A stretch of DNA of 64,000 nucleotides from Chrysogorgia sp. JL179-B06 (GCA_035772405.1 JAYKKM010000047.1:3638001-3702000), one strand, 5' to 3'. Counted from the first letter of the stretch, positions 12,312 through 22,633 are shown. Translations and numbers: made by a program. The notes: a model not told the origin generated them from the letters alone.

Positions 12312-13806
12312 TGTACCTCCTCGCAGTATGCCCTCAGTTAACCTCACCAATCTCACGATCCGTCACGATCGGACAAATCGGACGAATCGGACGATTGGAC
12401 GGATGTTTCGCTGTACCTCTTCTACCTAAGCCACATATATGCAGTATAATACTAGTTAACCTCACCAATCTCACGATCCGTCACGATCGGACAAATCGGA
12501 CGAATCGGACGATTGGACGGATTTTTCGCTGTACCTCTTCGCAGTGTGCCCTCAGTTAGCCTCACCAATCTCACGATCCGTCACGATCGGACAAATCGGA
12601 CGAATCGGACGGATTTTTCGCTGTACCTCTTCCCAGTGTGCCCTCAGTCAACCTCACCAATCTCAGGCGATCCGTCACGATCGGACAAATCGGACGAATC
12701 GGACGATTGGACGGATTTTTCGCTGTACCTCTTCTACCTAAGCCACATGCAGTATAACACTAGTTAACCTCACCAATCTAACGATCCGTCACGATCGGAC
12801 AAATCGGACGAATCGGACGATTGGACGGATTTTTTGCTGTACCTCTTCGTAGTGTGCCCTCAGTCAACCTCACCAATCTCACGATCCGTCACGATCGGAC
12901 AAATTGGACGAATAGGACGATTGGACGGATTTTTTGCTGTACCTCTTCTACCTAGCCACATGCAGTATAACACTAATTAACCTCACCAATCTAACGATCC
13001 GTCACGATCGGACAAATCGGACGAATCGGACAATTGGACGGATTTTTTGCTGTACCTCTTCGTAGTGTGCCCTCAGTCAACCTCACCAATCTCACGATCC
13101 GTCACGATCGGACAAATCGGACGATTGGACGGATTTTTTGCTGTACCTCTTCTACCTAAGCCAGATCCTATGGCCAGAGATGCAGTATAACACTAGTTAA
13201 CCTCACCACTCTAACGATCCGTCACGATCGGACAAATCGGACGAATCGGACGATTGGACGGATTTTCGCTGTACCTCTTCTACCTAAGCCAGATCCTATG
13301 GCCAGATGCAGTATAACACTAGTTAACCTCACCAATCTAACGATCCGTCACGATCGGACAAATCGGACGAATCGGACGATTGGACGGATTTTTCGCTGTA
13401 CCTCTTCGCAGTGTGCCCTCAGTCAACCTCACCAATCTCACGATCCGTCACGATCGGACAAATCGGACGATTGGACGGATTTTTCGCTGTACCTTTTCTA
13501 CCTAAGCCACATGCAGTATAATACTAGTTAACCTCACCAATCTCACGATCCGTCACGATCGGACAAATCGGACGAATCGGACGATTGGACGGATTTTTCG
13601 CTGTACCTCTTCTACCTAAGCCACATGCAGTATAATACTAGTTAACCTCACCAATCTCACGATCAGTCACGATCGGACGAATCGGACGATTGGACGGATT
13701 TTTCGCTGTACCTCTTCTGCCTAAGCCACATGCAGTATAACACTAGTTAACCTCACCAATCTCACGATCCGTCACGATCGGACGAATCGGACGATTGGAC
13801 GGACTT
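12312..13806 (+). repeat. minisatellite, about 14 units of ~85-125 bp
   Basis: Each unit contains CCTCACCAATCTCACGATCC, GTCACGATCGGACAAATCGG and ACGGATTTTTCGCTGTACCTC; units alternate between a form with GCAGTGTGCCCTCAGT and one with CTACCTAAGCCACATGCAGT, giving a higher-order two-unit pattern. Short frames through it repeat NLTIRHDRTNRT and reflect the repeat, not a protein. The adjacent 13893-13945 stretch is the inverse of 1850-1895. Confidence 0.9.
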
Positions 13807-14033
13807 TCCGACTGCCGCCTCAACAATTTTTTTATCCTCTCAGATACACTTTAACCACTACATATCCCAAAATGTTCACCTCCTAACGCATACCCACGAA
13901 TTTCACGAATCGTACGATTGGAATCTATTCGACAGTATTGGACAACCCTCATCGCCGTTATAAACACTCGTGCTGTTATTTAATACTTTATAATCACACA
14001 CGGTTTTCACGTACAAAGAGCTATTTATATTTA

Positions 14034-14194
14034 GGAAATAGAAAACATTTTCCGTGTTTCCATAGAGTTGTAGAAACACGAGTGGAAGGATGAGTGTTTT
14101 CACGGCAAGGGTTTCCACTCTATTTCGAGTTTCCCCAAACTTTCACGAGTGTTTCTATAACGTATGGGAACACGGAAAGACATGTTTTCTATTT
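14034..14194. repeat. 161-bp MITE with ~55-bp inverted arms
   Basis: GAAATAGAAAACATTTTCCG at 14034 is mirrored by CGGAAAGACATGTTTTCTAT to 14194, and the inner parts of the arms (GAAACACGAGTG and CACGAGTGTTTC) also pair. There is no coding content. Confidence 0.65.
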
Positions 14195-14216
14195 CTTTTA
14201 TAAAATAACGCTGAGG

Positions 14217-14895
14217 AAATAAGTAATAATATAAGACTCTTTTATTAAAATGATGAAAATATACATTCTCCTTACTAATCCTTACTGACGCTAGACAGCG
14301 TCGGCGGCTGCTCTTAACAAAGAAAAGCATCCAATCTTCTCGTTTTTCTTCTTGGCACAGAACATATTTATCGACATTTTAGCTGTTTGTGAGCAAAGGT
14401 TCGTCTTACAGTCCATTTTATAAAAATGGCGGGAAAAATCCATGAGTCCATCGAGTTGTTTTTTTCGAATTTTCCATCGAGTTATACACGGCTTTCAGCC
14501 AATCAGCGCGTGCGTTTTTAATTTGTTATTTTATAATGAGCAATATATATGGCGTTGGCGCAATTTCCTATCTCCAGCTGCAAGTTTGTCAAGACACACG
14601 ATTTGCAGGCTCTTCTTTTTCCTTTCTCTCCTCATAAACCATTGCTGCCGGCCTGCACACCACCGATTTTCCATCCTACACAGATTTCTCGTTCTGTGAC
14701 AGCCAACAAGAAGAAAAACGAGAAGATTGGATGCTTTTCTTCCAAGAGCGTTTATGTTCATTTGGGGCAGCCGACCCTAGACATGTCTAGCGTATATAAG
14801 TAAGTGCTAGACATGTCTAGCGTAAGCAAGGAAATGTATATTTTCATCATTTTAAGAGTCTTATCATTTTAAGAGTCTTATTTATATTACTTATA
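14217..14895. repeat. fold-back element with 150-200-bp arms
   Basis: Left arm 14217-14363 and right arm 14693-14895 are diverged inverted copies (CATCCAATCTTCTCGTTTTT versus its complement; AAAATGATGAAAATATACAT versus its complement). The right arm has extra duplications, including two CTAGACATGTCTAG palindromes at 14777-14790 and 14807-14820. Part of it (CATCCTACACAGATTTCTCG and following) recurs at 16949-17030, so the family is multi-copy. Confidence 0.65.
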
Positions 14896-14898
14896 TAT

Positions 14899-14930
<32 letters not shown>

Positions 14931-14932
<2 letters not shown>

Positions 14933-15500
14933 CGGAAGTATACAAATGTGCCCTACCGGCTATCACCATATGGTTTCATGGCAACTGTGGACTTGGGACC
15001 CACTATGTACGGCTACACATTGTAGGATTGCATTGTGGAGTTACCAAAGCGCTCAAACTGCGAGCAGTGGGCGATGCGTAATGCGAACAGTAAACGTCTC
15101 ACTGAGACTCTCCACCCAATCCATGAGAGCGCTCAAACCACACGAGCGGTGAGCGTAATATACGGAAGTATACAAATGTGCCCTACCGGCTATCACCATA
15201 TGGTTTCATGGCAACTGTGGACTTGGGACCCACTATGTACGGCTACACATTGTAGGATTGCATTGTGGAGTTACCAAAGCGCTCAAACTGCGAGCAGTGG
15301 GCGATGCGTAATGCGAACAGTAAACGTCTCACTGAGACTCTCCACCCAATCCATGAGAGCGCTCAAACCACACGAGCGGTGAGCGTAATATACGGAAGTA
15401 TACAAATGTGCCCTACCGGCTATCACCATATGGTTTCATGGCAACTGTGGACTTGGGACCCACTATGTACGGCTACACATTGTAGGATTGCATTGTGGAG
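14931..15500 (+). repeat. 230-bp tandem repeat, about 2.5 copies
   Basis: Units start at 14931, 15161 and 15391 (TACGGAAGTATACAAATGTG), appear identical, and the third is cut off by (TA)n at about 15500. The array is also entered from (TA)n on the left. The 115- and 93-codon frames that span it are repeat artefacts. Identity between copies points to recent duplication. Confidence 0.92.
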
Positions 15501-15774
15501 TATATATATATATATATATACATACATATATATATATATTCTTTAGATGAAGAGCGGATTTATTAATGATCAAATATATGTATATGAAATGTCTAAAGAA
15601 AATTGTTCTAAAGCCTAGCCTCTTGTATACAAGAGCTGGTGATAAGCTCGCTACTTGAAGAAGTCCTGCGAGCGGCTTCGCTCTACTTCGTCGAAGATGA
15701 GATGTCTTCCTGTAGAGATTTGAGAGTTGGGGCGATGTATAAATATGTATATGATGTTTGACTGTTCTGACCGT

Positions 15775-15847
15775 GTCTCAATAGCTCAGTGGTTAGAGCG
15801 CCGATGCGTTGATTCGGAGACCTCGGGTTCGATTCCCGGTTGGGGCA
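15775..15847 (+). tRNA. tRNA-like cloverleaf (tRNA pseudogene or SINE head)
   Basis: A 73-nt cloverleaf can be drawn: acceptor GTCTCAA with TTGGGGC (all Watson-Crick or G-U) plus discriminator A, TA at positions 8-9, D-arm GCTC...GAGC, T-arm TCGGG TTCGATT CCCGG. The anticodon arm is poorer: the loop GCGTTGA has C instead of the invariant U33 and the stem ends in a T-T mismatch; by position the anticodon would be GTT. The A and B boxes are good, so RNA polymerase III transcription is plausible, but the defects favour a tRNA-derived repeat over a functional tRNA. Confidence 0.5.
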
Positions 15848-16109
15848 GTCAAATTTTCATATACATATATATTTGACCATCTATTTTATTTTTACATCAC
15901 ATTTGACCATCAGCTGGACAACTATTAATACATGCTTAAATTAATTATTTGTTCGTTACTGATAAGTATGTAATATTGGCGCGGTAGTGATCTGGCTTGA
16001 TTGTCGGCATTTTTAGTAATAGCGGCATGCCTGCATGTTCCGTTCTTATAACGAACGAACACCGCAATTAATTTATGCATGTATTAATGTTGTCCGGCTT
16101 TCTATTTCC

Positions 16110-16116
<7 letters not shown>

Positions 16117-16180
<64 letters not shown>

Positions 16181-16360
16181 TATATATGTATATATATGTA
16201 TATATATGTATATATATGTATATATATGTATATATATGTATATATATGTATATATATGTATATATATGTATATATGTATATATATGTATATATATGTATA
16301 TATATGTATATATATGTATATATATGTATATATATGTATATATATGTATATATATATATA
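16117..16360. repeat. (TA)n followed by (TATATATG)n microsatellite
   Basis: About 60 bp of TA repeats, then about 20 octamers TATATATG. Long YIYIY and MYIYVYIC frames on both strands are spurious. Confidence 0.97.
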
Positions 16361-16403
16361 GGTAATATCCGGCATTTCACTCGATCAAACATATATATAT
16401 ATT

Positions 16404-16510
16404 CATTTTAAGACCAAACCGGGACCAGTTGCGAAAAATGCAACTTCAAGGCCTTCCGGCTGGAATTGAACTGCTATAGTGCAGTGCTCTGACCACTGAG
16501 CTACGGAAGC
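16404..16510 (-). mobile_element. tRNA-derived SINE copy 1 (anticodon region deleted)
   Basis: Read on the minus strand: a tRNA-like head (GGCTTCCGTAGCTCAGTGGT ... GTTCAATTCCAGCCGGAAGG) followed by a tail with TTGCATTTTTCGCAACTGGT. Compared with copy 2 it lacks about 20 nt between the A and B boxes. Confidence 0.7.
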
Positions 16511-16652
16511 CGTTGCCGAGAGCCTAGTCACGAGTTCTGTATATATGGTGGTAATGCAGGGATAAGATTCTGGGTATATTATAGGTAATATTTGGCATTT
16601 ACATGTTGAAAGGATTTATGGTGAAGGAAAATTTCGAGTGTTGGAATACATA

Positions 16653-16771
16653 CATTTTAAGACCAAACCGGAACCAGTTGCGAAAAATGCAACTTCAAGG
16701 CCTTCCGGCTGGAATTGAACCCGCGACCCTGCGATGCTAGTGCAGTGCTCTGACCACTGAGCTACGGAAGC
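16653..16771 (-). mobile_element. tRNA-derived SINE copy 2, Ala(AGC)-like head
   Basis: The minus-strand head (16699-16771) folds as a tRNA: acceptor GCTTCCG/CGGAAGG with one mismatch, D-arm GCTC/GAGC, anticodon loop CTAGCAT (AGC, T at 33) and T-loop TTCAATT. The body continues with the same TTGCA...TTCGCAACTGGT hairpin module and CCGGTTTGGTCTTAAAATG as copy 1. The head abuts a (TA)n tract. Confidence 0.75.
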
Positions 16772-16854
16772 TATATATATATATATATATATATATAAAT
16801 GTGGTGAATTGAGTTTATACTGTCGGTAGAGTGCTCAATGCATTAATTTGCAGA

Positions 16855-17278
<424 letters not shown>

Positions 17279-17324
17279 AAAATTATAGTAAAAATTCAAA
17301 GACTCAACAGTTGTGACTAGACAT

Positions 17325-17387
17325 TTTTATTACTAGTTAGTTTCGTGCCACACGCAAATGGTGCGGTGCAGTACTCTTCAGATAAAA
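17325..17387 (-). ncRNA. type I hammerhead ribozyme (all core residues present)
   Basis: Read on the minus strand: stem I TTTTAT pairs perfectly with ATAAAA; the core CTGAAGA satisfies CUGANGA; stem II of about nine pairs (one mismatch) opens with G-C; GAAA; a minimal stem III ACTA AC TAGT; cleavage position after GTA. Very short stem III is characteristic of hammerheads of Penelope-like retroelements and retrozymes (established knowledge). Its function would be self-cleavage of tandem transcripts into units. Fold drawn by hand, not computed. Confidence 0.75.
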
Positions 17388-17461
17388 TGGTCTAATGACT
17401 AAGATGTGATTATACAGAGGATTATATAGCTATCTAAATTAGGAAGTAGACCATTAGACCA

Positions 17462-17519
17462 TTTTATCTGAAGAGTACTGCACCATTTGCATGTGGCACC
17501 AAACTAACTAGTAATAAAA
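17462..17519 (+). ncRNA. type I hammerhead ribozyme with G-to-C core change
   Basis: Inverse partner of the 17325-17387 ribozyme: stem I TTTTAT/ATAAAA, core CTGAAGA (17468-17474), stem II shortened by a few bases, and the same stem III. The second core segment reads CAAA (17500-17503) instead of GAAA, replacing the catalytic G12, so this copy should be inactive. Confidence 0.7.
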
Positions 17520-17616
17520 TGTCTAGTCACAACTGTTGAGTCTTTGAATTTTTACTATAATATGCTCTGGATTTCCATTGAGCACTCTTCCAACGGTTTT
17601 TACTACATCGTCTATA

Positions 17617-17617
<1 letters not shown>

Positions 17618-17664
<47 letters not shown>

Positions 17665-17669
17665 TTATA

Positions 17670-17700
<31 letters not shown>

Positions 17701-17701
17701 C

Positions 17702-17757
<56 letters not shown>
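17618..17757. repeat. (TA)n microsatellite with interruptions
   Basis: About 140 bp of TA repeats; the Penelope array starts at its right edge. Confidence 0.97.
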
Positions 17758-17761
<4 letters not shown>

Positions 17762-17782
17762 TTCGCTTACCTCAAAACTGGT

Positions 17783-17823
17783 CTGCTACAACTTGTTTCA
17801 TCTGTAAAAGAATCTTCAGGCAG
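17783..17823 (-). ncRNA. hammerhead-like motif, unit 1
   Basis: Minus strand: stem I CTGC/GCAG, core CTGAAGA, a weak stem II (UCU/AGA with a U-U at its base), GAAAC, stem III ACA AGT TGT, cleavage position GTA. The element-sense order (motif, then GCTCTA...TTGAGCACTCT, then ORF) matches the better ribozymes nearby. Weak stem II lowers confidence. Confidence 0.5.
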
Positions 17824-17852
17824 TGACAATATCGAAAGGGATGACCGCTTAT

Positions 17853-20072
17853 TTATAGGCTTTCAGCCGGAAAGTGGGGGCGTATGTGGGGGACAAAGCA
17901 TGAGGTCATGGCTTTGTTTGCGTTGATTACGCGAAATTTATTACGATGACGACACTGTGAAATTATTTCCGCTCTTTTGTTGAGTAAACTATTCTTATTT
18001 TTTTCTTTTAAAATACAAAATTTTTCTTCTAAACATAAATTGCATCGTTTTGATCCTCCTGTGTACGAAATAGAATGTTTTAGAATTTGCCAATTAATAC
18101 TGAAATCTTTATTGTTTTCTTTCAATGTCCAAATATATTTCGAAAGTTCGGTGTCATTTTCATGCTTTTTATGTTGAAAAGATTTAGTGTGGTTGGCCAA
18201 TCGCTCTTTGAATGTGGTTGCAGTCATACCAATGTAGTGTTTTGTTTCGTTTGTGATGTTTACTGTCACTGTTGCTTTGTATACTATGTCTCTAGTCATG
18301 CATTGTTCTTGAAGCGGGCAAATGGTGTTCTCTCTACAACTGCAATTAGTAGCGTCCCTATCCTGCGGTTTGATGTTCCTAGCTATGCGTGCATTGTGCT
18401 TAGTGATTATTGACTTAACATTGTTCATGCAGCTGTAACTTACTTTAACTGTATTTCTGTTAAAAATCTTATGGAGCTTGTGGTGCGGAGGGAAATGTTT
18501 GTCAATTAGGCTAAGGAAATTACGTCCTATGTTAGTGCTGACACTCTTGCTAAATGGTGGGTTGAACCAAATGATATTGCGTTGCCTATTCCTACGTGGT
18601 CGTTGCGGTGTATCATGAGTGTAGCTAAGTTCATGATTAAAGTTGCTGTGCCTAAGCGCGTTCTGATATAAGGGTGCAGATTCCTGAAAAGTTTGCTCAT
18701 CTGACGAAAGGAGTTTAATGCGTTTGTTAATTGATGCAGGTAGTTGCCTTGTTATGCTTGGTGGATGGTTAGAGTGCATATTTATGTATAGCGGATCGTC
18801 ATTGGGCTTCCTATAGGGCCTATAGTTTCCATTGTTAAGGTCGAAAGTTACATCTAAAAAGTTTACTATACGTAAATTTGATTCGGCGGTGATTTTTAGG
18901 TCAAATTGCTCGAAAATTTTGTGGAGATATTTTCTTGTTTTGTCTGCTAAACGTGCTGATTTACTTTTTATGATAGCCAAACCGTCATCTCTATATAGGC
19001 CGATGCTTTCTTTGCCAAATTTCTTACTTAGGTGGTTTAAAATGAAAAGGCCTACGAGCTCACAAATTTCCGCGCCGTCGAAACTGCCCATGGTAACGTC
19101 GAACAAATTCTTGCTATCTTTTTTTATCCATGAAATTCCGCTATTGAAAAGGAGAGATTTTCTAGCGTGTTTTATTATTGAAATGTTGTTTTGAGGTATA
19201 GTAGCCAAATTTGAAGCCCAGGACAGAGCTTGGTCCAATAGTTTTTCAGAAATAGATGGATAGAAATCGACAATGTCAAATGAAATGAAACTGTGTCTGT
19301 CCTTATCTTTTATATTGCCAAACCACTCAATAACTTGTTTTGTATTTCTCCATTGATTTAAATTCAGTTTTTGTCTCAAATTAGAATTAATTTTGTCCAA
19401 AATAGCTTTGCTTAGTTTTCCGGATTCGCTTTTGGCGGGGTTAATTAATCGACATTTTGGGTTGTTTTCGAAATTTTCTTTGTGGTCTTTTAAAGATATA
19501 AATGCTTCGCGTTTTTTCATTTTTTCAATTCTGTCGCCGATTCCTAAATTGTTCGAAATGTCTTTTAGTTCTGAGTCAATTTCATCTATAGAGTCCTCGG
19601 ATCCATGCTTATATGTTTTTGTGATGTTGTCATGTAAGAGGTTGTTGTATATGTCGGCCGGGGTTTCATAAATATTCCGAGTTTTGTCTGCAAAAATGAA
19701 AATGTTGGGAGACGTATTAATTTTCTTTAAATCGTTAGCCAAAGATTTCTGAAATTGGTTCCTATATGGCCGGAATTGTACATTCTCGATTAGTTTTATA
19801 AGTTCGTCTTCGAAGGGTTTCATATCTGGAATCGGAGGAGGTGTTTTGTTGGACGCAAGGCCGAAATGGTTCTTTTGGTTCTCACTATTTTTGTTTTTAA
19901 GAAAGAAATTGGCTTTCCATCTCATACGTTTTAATACACTTTCCACTTTTTCAATCAAATTCTTCAAATAAGCGTCCTGTGATGGTATAGGGATATTCTT
20001 TAGCGAATAGTCAAATCGAAATTGCCGCATTTTAAGGTTAGATAGGAATGAATAACGTAAACAAGAGTGCAC
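17853..20072 (-). CDS. Penelope-like retrotransposon reverse transcriptase with GIY-YIG endonuclease, copy 1
   Basis: A 739-codon intact frame. The N-terminal ~180 residues are basic and helical. The RT domain (about 185-440) contains SLKDHKENFENNPKCRLINP, motif A FISFDIVDFYPSI and the catalytic box YRDDGL, followed by VNFLDVTFDL. A linker with a Cys cluster (CSCRENTICPLQEQC, near 600) precedes a GIY-YIG endonuclease (HYIGMT, then FKERLANH and the LEEKFCIL glutamate region). RT plus C-terminal GIY-YIG defines endonuclease-bearing Penelope-like elements; the Cys motif in the linker recalls the Neptune group. It differs from copy 2 at only about two residues, so it is young and possibly active. 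Confidence 0.95.
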   Translation of the reverse strand: MHSCLRYSFLSNLKMRQFRFDYSLKNIPIPSQDAYLKNLIEKVESVLKRMRWKANFFLKNKNSENQKNHFGLASNKTPPPIPDMKPFEDELIKLIENVQFRPYRNQFQKSLANDLKKINTSPNIFIFADKTRNIYETPADIYNNLLHDNITKTYKHGSEDSIDEIDSELKDISNNLGIGDRIEKMKKREAFISLKDHKENFENNPKCRLINPAKSESGKLSKAILDKINSNLRQKLNLNQWRNTKQVIEWFGNIKDKDRHSFISFDIVDFYPSISEKLLDQALSWASNLATIPQNNISIIKHARKSLLFNSGISWIKKDSKNLFDVTMGSFDGAEICELVGLFILNHLSKKFGKESIGLYRDDGLAIIKSKSARLADKTRKYLHKIFEQFDLKITAESNLRIVNFLDVTFDLNNGNYRPYRKPNDDPLYINMHSNHPPSITRQLPASINKRIKLLSSDEQTFQESAPLYQNALRHSNFNHELSYTHDTPQRPRRNRQRNIIWFNPPFSKSVSTNIGRNFLSLIDKHFPPHHKLHKIFNRNTVKVSYSCMNNVKSIITKHNARIARNIKPQDRDATNCSCRENTICPLQEQCMTRDIVYKATVTVNITNETKHYIGMTATTFKERLANHTKSFQHKKHENDTELSKYIWTLKENNKDFSINWQILKHSISYTGGSKRCNLCLEEKFCILKEKNKNSLLNKRAEIISQCRHRNKFRVINANKAMTSCFVPHIRPHFPAESL

Positions 20073-20187
20073 AACCGATATACGGGTGCAAATATACGTG
20101 TAGGTTTTGGTCTACGAAATGCAAAGAGTGCTCAACAACATATAGTTAGAGCAAATATATTATATTTTCGCTTACCTCAAAACTGGT

Positions 20188-20228
20188 CTGCTACAACTTG
20201 TTTCATCTGTAAAAGAATCTTCAGGCAG
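20188..20228 (-). ncRNA. hammerhead-like motif, unit 2
   Basis: Identical to the unit 1 motif, exactly 2405 bp away. Cleavage at each unit would release 2.4-kb monomers from a tandem transcript. Confidence 0.5.
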
Positions 20229-20257
20229 TGACAATATCGAAAGGGATGACCGCTTAT

Positions 20258-22477
20258 TTATAGGCTTTCTGCCGGAAAGTGGGGGCGTATGTGGGGGACA
20301 AAGCATGAGGTCATGGCTTTGTTTGCGTTGATTACGCGAAATTTATTACGATGACGACACTGTGAAATTATTTCCGCTCTTTTGTTGAGTAAACTATTCT
20401 TATTTTTTTCTTTTAAAATACAAAATTTTTCTTCTAAACATAAATTGCATCGTTTTGATCCTCCTGTGTACGAAATAGAATGTTTTAGAATTTGCCAATT
20501 AATACTGAAATCTTTATTGTTTTCTTTCAATGTCCAAATATATTTCGAAAGTTCGGTGTCATTTTCATGCTTTTTATGTTGAAAAGATTTAGTGTGGTTG
20601 GCCAATCGCTCTTTGAATGTGGTTGCAGTCATACCAATGTAGTGTTTTGTTTCGTTTGTGATGTTTACTGTCACTGTTGCTTTGTATACTATGTCTCTAG
20701 TCATGCATTGTTCTTGAAGCGGGCAAATGGTGTTCTCTCTACAACTGCAATTAGTAGCGTCCCTATCCTGCGGTTTGATGTTCCTAGCTATGCGTGCATT
20801 GTGCTTAGTGATTATTGACTTAACATTGTTCATGCAGCTGTAACTTACTTTAACTGTATTTCTGTTAAAAATCTTATGGAGCTTGTGGTGCGGAGGGAAA
20901 TGTTTGTCAATTAGGCTAAGGAAATTACGTCCTATGTTAGTGCTGACACTCTTGCTAAATGGTGGGTTGAACCAAATGATATTGCGTTGCCTATTCCTAC
21001 GTGGTCGTTGCGGTGTATCATGAGTGTAGCTAAGTTCATGATTAAAGTTGCTGTGCCTAAGCGCGTTCTGATATAAGGGTGCAGATTCCTGAAAAGTTTG
21101 CTCATCTGACGAAAGGAGTTTAATGCGTTTGTTAATTGATGCAGGTAGTTGCCTTGTTATGCTTGGTGGATGGTTAGAGTGCATATTTATGTATAGCGGA
21201 TCGTCATTGGGCTTCCTATAGGGCCTATAGTTTCCATTGTTAAGGTCGAAAGTTACATCTAAAAAGTTTACTATACGTAAATTTGATTCGGCGGTGATTT
21301 TTAGGTCAAATTGCTCGAAAATTTTGTGGAGATATTTTCTTGTTTTGTCTGCTAAACGTGCTGATTTACTTTTTATGATAGCCAAACCGTCATCTCTATA
21401 TAGGCCGATGCTTTCTTTGCCAAATTTCTTACTTAGGTGGTTTAAAATGAAAAGGCCTACGAGCTCACAAATTTCCGCGCCGTCGAAACTGCCCATGGTA
21501 ACGTCGAACAAATTCTTGCTATCTTTTTTTATCCATGAAATTCCGCTATTGAAAAGGAGAGATTTTCTAGCGTGTTTTATTATTGAAATGTTGTTTTGAG
21601 GTATAGTAGCCAAATTTGAAGCCCAGGACAGAGCTTGGTCCAATAGTTTTTCAGAAATAGATGGATAGAAATCGACAATGTCAAATGAAATGAAACTGTG
21701 TCTGTCCTTATCTTTTATATTGCCAAACCACTCAATAACTTGTTTTGTATTTCTCCATTGATTTAAATTCAGTTTTTGTCTCAAATTAGAATTAATTTTG
21801 TCCAAAATAGCTTTGCTTAGTTTTCCGGATTCGCTTTTGGCGGGGTTAATTAATCGACATTTTGGGTTGTTTTCGAAATTTTCTTTGTGGTCTTTTAAAG
21901 ATATAAATGCTTCGCGTTTTTTCATTTTTTCAATTCTGTCGCCGATTCCTAAATTGTTCGAAATGTCTTTTAGTTCTGAGTCAATTTGATCTATAGAGTC
22001 CTCGGATCCATGCTTATATGTTTTTGTGATGTTGTCATGTAAGAGGTTGTTGTATATGTCGGGCGGGGTTTCATAAATATTCCGAGTTTTGTCTGCAAAA
22101 ATGAAAATGTTGGGAGACGTATTAATTTTCTTTAAATCGTTAGCCAAAGATTTCTGAAATTGGTTCCTATATGGCCGGAATTGTACATTCTCGATTAGTT
22201 TTATAAGTTCGTCTTCGAAGGGTTTCATATCTGGAATCGGAGGAGGTGTTTTGTTGGACGCAAGGCCGAAATGGTTCTTTTGGTTCTCACTATTTTTGTT
22301 TTTAAGAAAGAAATTGGCTTTCCATCTCATACGTTTTAATACACTTTCCACTTTTTCAATCAAATTCTTCAAATAAGCGTCCTGTGATGGTATAGGGATA
22401 TTCTTTAGCGAATAGTCAAATCGAAATTGCCGCATTTTAAGGTTAGATAGGAATGAATAACGTAAACAAGAGTGCAC
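20258..22477 (-). CDS. Penelope-like reverse transcriptase / GIY-YIG endonuclease, copy 2
   Basis: Intact 739-codon frame, same domains as copy 1: RT with FDIVDFYPSI and YRDDGL, Cys-rich linker, GIY-YIG HYIGMT. Visible protein differences from copy 1 are ETPPD versus ETPAD and SIDQIDS versus SIDEIDS. The 185-bp upstream spacer (22478-22658) is shared with copy 1, so the two presumably use the same type of promoter. Confidence 0.95.
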   Translation of the reverse strand: MHSCLRYSFLSNLKMRQFRFDYSLKNIPIPSQDAYLKNLIEKVESVLKRMRWKANFFLKNKNSENQKNHFGLASNKTPPPIPDMKPFEDELIKLIENVQFRPYRNQFQKSLANDLKKINTSPNIFIFADKTRNIYETPPDIYNNLLHDNITKTYKHGSEDSIDQIDSELKDISNNLGIGDRIEKMKKREAFISLKDHKENFENNPKCRLINPAKSESGKLSKAILDKINSNLRQKLNLNQWRNTKQVIEWFGNIKDKDRHSFISFDIVDFYPSISEKLLDQALSWASNLATIPQNNISIIKHARKSLLFNSGISWIKKDSKNLFDVTMGSFDGAEICELVGLFILNHLSKKFGKESIGLYRDDGLAIIKSKSARLADKTRKYLHKIFEQFDLKITAESNLRIVNFLDVTFDLNNGNYRPYRKPNDDPLYINMHSNHPPSITRQLPASINKRIKLLSSDEQTFQESAPLYQNALRHSNFNHELSYTHDTPQRPRRNRQRNIIWFNPPFSKSVSTNIGRNFLSLIDKHFPPHHKLHKIFNRNTVKVSYSCMNNVKSIITKHNARIARNIKPQDRDATNCSCRENTICPLQEQCMTRDIVYKATVTVNITNETKHYIGMTATTFKERLANHTKSFQHKKHENDTELSKYIWTLKENNKDFSINWQILKHSISYTGGSKRCNLCLEEKFCILKEKNKNSLLNKRAEIISQCRHRNKFRVINANKAMTSCFVPHIRPHFPAESL

Positions 22478-22592
22478 AACCGATATACGGGTGCAAATAT
22501 ACGTGTAGGTTTTGGTCTACGAAATGCAAAGAGTGCTCAACAACATATAGTTAGAGCAAATATATTATATTTTCGCTTACCTCAAAACTGGT

Positions 22593-22633
22593 CTGCTACA
22601 ACTTGTTTCATCTGTAAAAGAATCTTCAGGCAG
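22593..22633 (-). ncRNA. hammerhead-like motif, unit 3
   Basis: Third copy of the CTGAAGA...GAAAC motif at the same phase in the array (20188 + 2405). Confidence 0.5.

Larger units (their letters stand above)
17284..17559. repeat. inverted repeat carrying two opposed hammerhead ribozymes
   Basis: Arms 17284-17397 and 17451-17559 are inverted copies of about 110 bp around a ~53-bp spacer. Each arm contains a hammerhead ribozyme. Flanked left by (TA)n and right by GCTCTG...ATTGAGCACTCT and then (TA)n, the arrangement of Penelope pseudo-LTR ends elsewhere in the window. Confidence 0.85.

Noticed and set aside
12513..13531. Repeated NLTIRHDRTNRT frames
   Set aside because: They follow the minisatellite unit and are not conserved as protein.
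14946..15546. 115- and 93-codon frames
   Set aside because: Artefact of the 230-bp tandem repeat, present in two frames at once.
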